Shown here piece by piece: positions 59,751-64,000 of a stretch of 64,000 bases of DNA. Source of the DNA: Solicoccozyma terricola. Lineage: Eukaryota; Basidiomycota; Tremellomycetes; Filobasidiales; Piskurozymaceae. The stretch lies in contig BCLD01000017.1 of NCBI GenBank assembly GCA_001600875.1, positions 520,780-584,779 of the forward strand, in the 5' to 3' direction. How positions within the stretch are numbered: the stretch's first letter is position 1; every line of letters starts with the position of its first letter. Position numbers and translations under genes: made by a program. Below the pieces are notes generated by a model that was given only the letters and a program-made list of their open reading frames with translations, was not told the origin of the DNA and did no database searches.

Positions 59751-61788
59751 ATGCCAATCACAATCACGCCGTCCGCCCAGCGGTTAGCAATCCGAGTCCT
59801 CCTCGGAGTGACTGGCTTCCTCGTCCTCCGTTCCATCTTCTTCCCAGCCAACCATGCTGAAGGTGACAAGGCGATTCAATCGCACGGCGTGCTAGAACGC
59901 GTGCTCCTAGCAGACAAGTTCCTAGATGTCCACAAGTATCCTTTCCTGCAACATCGGGAAGGTAGAGATGAACGTCCGGATTTGTTCGATAACGAGGTGA
60001 ACGATGGAATTTCCGACTTTTGGAACCGATTCCAGAAACCGTTCATCACCAGCAAGGATACGGCACATCTCGATCAACAGGTCGTACGTGGAGCTATCGA
60101 TGACCTTCTTAGCTTCAATGGATGGGTAGCAGCTGCTTGTCCAACCTTGCGTCGACCGTTCGGCCAAAACTCAAGGGATGATCATTACGAGGATCTCGCA
60201 AACAAGGACCACCTGTACTACGTCGCTATCGTAGTACACTCGGCGGATCACTTCCTAGTCGATCAACTAGCAATCATCGTACAACTGGCTCGTCGTCTTG
60301 GTGTTAAAAACATCTTTGTCTCGATGCTCGATCACGCGTCGACGGATTCAACACCAACCCTCTCCGATCTCTGTGAAGCCGTCTTGACCATCCTCGGAAT
60401 AGCATTCAGAATCCGTCGCGTACCACCAATGACAGTCGATCCATCAGCAGCTTACTACCCGCTTGAAGAAGCTGAAGCGAGGAATTTCGCTCTTGAACCA
60501 CTTCATGAGCTGTACGTGAAAAGAAGCGTCAAATTCCATAGAGTCATTTGGTTGAAAGGTTTCACTTGTCCCAACGACGTGTTGGAGAGTTTGAGGGTCA
60601 GTGAAAGTAACAATGCGGCTATGGTTTGCGGGATGGATTGGGCGGAGCATAATGGGTTCTTCATCTTTTCGGATCGGTGAGTGGGGTTGAATCCAAGCGG
60701 GGGTCAAAAGTCTCGAAGCCTGACGACGACTGCACACAACTACCCTTCGTCCGTCTTTATTCGGCAGATGGCGTACTCGTGATATCGAAGGAAATCTCTT
60801 CCGTCAAGCCAAATCCAACGCGAAACCGGAAGCCGGACCACCTCGGGACATGGTCGGTACAGAGCGATACACCGCACATTTACCTTTCCAAGTCTTCTGC
60901 TGTGAATCCGGTACCCACGTCGTTGATCCCGAACAATCATACTATCGAGGAATTGAATACCGAGCTTCTACAATGTCACACAACTTGTCTTCATCGGATA
61001 TACCACCTGAGTGGGATCCGGAAAGCCAGTGTATGGATTCAACGCAGATGTACTTTTGTAGGGATCTTTGGACGGACGCCGCGAAGGGTGGGTTGAAGGG
61101 TAGAAAGGGACAGGGTCAAAAGTTACCAGGTGGTCATGTCAGAATGGAGGGTTCGCATGATAAGCGGGATCAATTCGAGGATGTCAAGGCTAGCTTCGAG
61201 GTCGAACCGAAACAACATCCTGAAGTCAAAAAACCCTTGAAGAAAAGAGACGCGATTCCCAAAGAACCCGCGATGGTCAAACGAGATGACGAAGTGATTG
61301 GGAAACCGAATCGTGCAGCTTCGGACGATGGATCGATGGATGATGAAGCTGGAACTAATATGGACGCTATGCCTGAGCCGGATGAAGCGCACCCTGCTCC
61401 GGCTCCGATCCGACCTCAAGATAGTCTACCAGCTTCGGCTTTCCTCATTCCCAACACGGCATTCACTCCTGCTCGAATCTTGGTCAACCCACGATGTGTT
61501 ACGACATACGGAGGCGTGTCACATACGCAACTGGCGTTGGATCTTTTCGGGACGGGCGAAGGAACAGACGATGATGTTAACCGGGGTGGCAAGTATGTAC
61601 TCGAGGACTGGGCAGGTCCACCGGATAGTTTCGTATGTCAGGAGATGAGGACCACGGGTGGAAGGACGGCGCCAAAGAGTCAGAGACGTGTCGGTTGGCT
61701 TTTGCAGAATGAGGTGAGCACGGTTGGGCGGTGCTTTAAGATGCCAGCTAACGACAATCTACGTTCCATCCACCAGGTCGGTATATAG
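59751..61788 (+). CDS. CAP59-family glycosyltransferase (alpha-1,3-mannosyltransferase type)
   Basis: Golgi type II membrane protein of the CAP59/CMT1 family, known in Cryptococcus for capsule and cell-surface mannan synthesis. The start at 59751 gives MPITITPSAQRLAIRVLL with a signal anchor (VLLGVTGFLVLRSIFF). The catalytic domain contains YYVAIVVHSADHFLVDQLAI, GVKNIFVSMLDHASTDSTPT, LEEAEARNFALEPLHEL and FHRVIWLKGFTCPNDVLESL followed by AAMVCGMDWAEHNGFFIFSD. An intron (about 60679-60767) joins RWRTRDIEGNLFRQAKSNA. QVFCCESGTHVVDPEQSYYR follows, then SQCMDSTQMYFCRDLWTDAA. Between this and ILVNPRCVTTYGGV is a charged insertion of about 120 residues (KPLKKRDAIPKEPAMVKRDD) that I do not expect in CAP59 or CMT1. 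The C-terminus is TVGRCFKMPA ... VGI if read through, or QNEVGI if a final in-frame intron is removed. Which paralogue (CAP59, CAP60, CMT1) cannot be decided. Confidence 0.87.
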
Positions 61789-62118
61789 AATAACAATGTG
61801 AAAAAAGCCTTTTGATTATTTGATCATCCATTATTCCGGTAGAGAATTAGGTGACAATGTCGTGACCGAGCATTATTCCTGGCTGTTTGAGCGAAACCCG
61901 TCATCTTCGGTATAGTACGGAGATTCAGTTCATAAATACGACCTCTCCGATACTGACTCTGGAAGGAGGAGCGGTAAGCAACAGAACCCGACCATCTAGC
62001 GCAAATGGAAACATATTTTGATTACGGTTACAACTCCCAAGCAAATACAACGGATTTTTCTTCTTCTGTTCTTTCTGTTTGTCTACAATCTAATATTGTG
62101 TGTACAGCACCACGCGTA
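61789..62118. other. Convergent 3' flanks of the CAP59-family gene and SKN7
   Basis: This 330-bp region lies between two converging genes. It is A/T-richer than its surroundings and has no coding features. Confidence 0.5.
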
Positions 62119-64000
62119 TCAGCAGTCTTCACTCTGTTCTTCCACCTCTGCTGCTCTGGCTCTTTTGTGAGAATTGCTTTCCCATTCAGCAAATGCCGCC
62201 GGATCGACGTCGCTCGCCTTTCGCTTGGGTAGTGTATTATTGGGTACGGGTACGCCGTCGAACGCTCCAGAAAAGAGGCCACCTTGACCGAACATGTGAT
62301 TGAAGCTCATAATGCCAGCATTGGAGTCCGTGGCATTGTTGGAAAAGTAGTAGTTTTGCACCAACCCAGTGTACTGATCGTCGCTAATTCCCATCGCTGC
62401 TACCGGACTGGTCATCGGGATGAGATTGCCATTCAAATCCCAGGAGTCCTGCCTGAGTGACGCCACGCCAGTAACGATGGCTTCCTGCAGGCCATCGTCC
62501 GAGAGAGGAGGTACACCAAGGGTCGGCGGGATATCATTAGAAATGCGGCGGATGTTGGTAAGCATGTGATGAAGATGCTTCTGGAGCATCTGAAACAGCT
62601 CAATTCGGTTGAAGGGCTTTGGAAGGTAGTCGTTCATTCCGACTGATAGGTAGCCCTCGACGACGCCTATTTGGAGGAGGACCCCATTAGCGCTCATGGT
62701 CCATGTTGTTCATTCACCTTCGACCGATCCACACTCACTCTGTGGTGCGCCGGAAGTCATGGAGATGATTGGAGTCTTGAAATCGAAACGACGAATCATC
62801 GTTGTGGCGTCGGTACTGAGAGCGGATGACGAAACACCATTAGTCAACCCCCTACATCAACCCGAGTCATTCCCGAATCACACAACGTACCCCGAAAGAG
62901 ATGGAAGATTGATATCCATCAAGCAAAGATCGTATTGATTCTGTCCCATCATTTCGACGGCAGCCGGTCCGTCCGAAACCATATCGGCCTTGCACCCTAT
63001 CAACTGAAGGATTTTTGCCGACAACAGCCTGCTAACATTGTCATCCTCCACGACCAGGACACGAGGGGCCATCTGCCAAGGGTTGGCGTCTTTCTTTCGT
63101 CCGTTCTGCTTGGCGTTCTGTTTCCGCGGCGAGGAAATGAACTGGTCTTGCTGATCTGATGGTGATGCTGGATCGGATGGGATGAACTCGATGCCAATAC
63201 CGTTGACAGTGTTCAAGTCTTCCTCGGTGTTGATCTGATCCGGCAAGACCGGTAAGGTGAACGTCTGATTGCCGTTATCGACGACGGTCTCTGAGCGACT
63301 CTCTCCGCTTCCGTAGCTTCCCTGCAAGACCATTTCTACTGTACCAAGCATCCCATCCTCTGGAGCCAGCTGACCACTACCCTGGATGTTGGCATATCCA
63401 TTCACGATTTGCATTCTGGGTGTGCCGCTTGACGGGGAAGAGTTGTGACCGGAGAGGGGAGATTGGGAGTTGAATTGAAAGAGCTGTTGAAGGTCGAGGA
63501 GTTGTTCGTTTGCGCCGAATGAACGGAGGATGTCGTTGTATCGATTTACGAGGTGGAGCGCGGACTGGGAAGGGCCAGGTGTATGAGGGGCCGTGATTTC
63601 TGACAGACGAAGTGATTGGAAGATGAGCGGGTGGCGTGCAGCGATGGATAAACCCGCCCCCTCCGGGGGGGGGGGACAGATCACACTCACGCTTTTCAAG
63701 ACCCAACCCATAGGTGATCAACTCTGGCCAAAACGTATCCCTCTGTTCCTCCCTCTGCCTGAGTATAGATACTTCTCTTCTCGTTTGATCCAATTGGATT
63801 TCCGTCGACCTCATTCTCGCATGAAGTGCTGTCACGATCTTATCCATCGCTTCGATTTGCATGAAGAGTGATTGAATTGCGGGATTAGCGATGATGCCTT
63901 CATCGCCATTATCGTCTGATAGATCTTCATCGTCGGTTCCAGATTTCGAACCACGATGATCGGCATGACCCTTCTTCTTCGCTTGAGTGATCTTGCGCTG
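62119..64000 (-). CDS. SKN7: SKN7 response regulator / HSF-type transcription factor, 5' part outside window
   Basis: SKN7 is the nuclear response regulator of fungal two-component signalling, controlling oxidative and osmotic stress genes. The window ends inside the gene, so the N-terminal HSF-type DNA-binding domain is missing; the visible part begins RKITQAKKKGHADHRGSKSG. A coiled coil follows (MQIEAMDKIVTALHARMRST, EIQLDQTRREVSILRQREEQ). The receiver domain has the acidic pair in PRVLVVEDDNVSRLLSAK, the phospho-acceptor Asp in QYDLCLMDINLPSLSG, the conserved Ser/Thr in PIISMTSGAP, and the Lys in GMNDYLPKPFNRIELF. The Asn/Ser-rich tail ends RARAAEVEEQSEDC at 62119. Introns fall at about 63665-63710, between GY and GLTNGVSSS, and before VVEGYLS. 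All key receiver residues are present. Confidence 0.92.

Noticed and set aside
59193..59860. Frames upstream of the CAP59-family gene with Ser/His/Pro-rich sequence
   Set aside because: No domain and overlap with the real gene in other frames; probably promoter sequence.

Overview
The window is nuclear DNA of an intron-dense basidiomycete yeast, most likely a tremellomycete (Cryptococcus/Kwoniella relative). The evidence is many introns of roughly 50-100 bp with GT..AG borders in almost every gene, short exons, close gene packing with divergent and convergent pairs, and a CAP59-family (capsule-type) mannosyltransferase gene. No rRNA, tRNA, transposon, virus or CRISPR sequence was recognised. 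Nearly all calls come from splicing the reading frames by hand and recognising protein families by eye.

Left third (1-26,000). A small intron-rich CKS1 gene and a full-length ABCC (MRP-type) transporter lie on the minus strand. The transporter carries three apparent one- or two-base frame breaks. Next come a small secreted protein whose frame is broken at a 5-bp tandem repeat, a B12D/NDUFA4-like mitochondrial protein, a dienelactone hydrolase, RIC1 (Ypt6/Rab6 exchange factor) and a low-complexity hypothetical gene. GDI1 (Rab GDP-dissociation inhibitor) is on the plus strand and faces a C2H2 zinc-finger regulator. RIC1 and GDI1 are both Rab-cycle genes and lie about 2.3 kb apart.

Middle (26,000-51,200). 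RPA190 (largest subunit of RNA polymerase I) is divergent from an amidohydrolase. It is followed by a USP16/45-like deubiquitinase, a METTL14/KAR4-type m6A methyltransferase subunit divergent from a PIN-like auxin efflux carrier family protein, an MDP-1 phosphatase, CFIm25/NUDT21 (pre-mRNA 3' end processing) divergent from SLD5 (GINS replication complex), and the NDR kinase CBK1.

Right end (51,200-64,000). About 3 kb is poorly coding, homopolymer-rich sequence with at most one small gene. It precedes a large Ser-rich disordered protein, the CAP59-family mannosyltransferase, and SKN7 (HSF-type response regulator, truncated by the window edge).

The most unusual sequence-level feature is a set of long pure G tracts (20 to 73 bases). 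Nearly all sit inside introns, and all long ones are G on the plus strand whatever the direction of the host gene. With two N bases and homopolymer-associated frameshifts, this may mean either real intronic G-tract biology or assembly artefact. No novel multi-gene system could be demonstrated; most of the window is conserved housekeeping genes.
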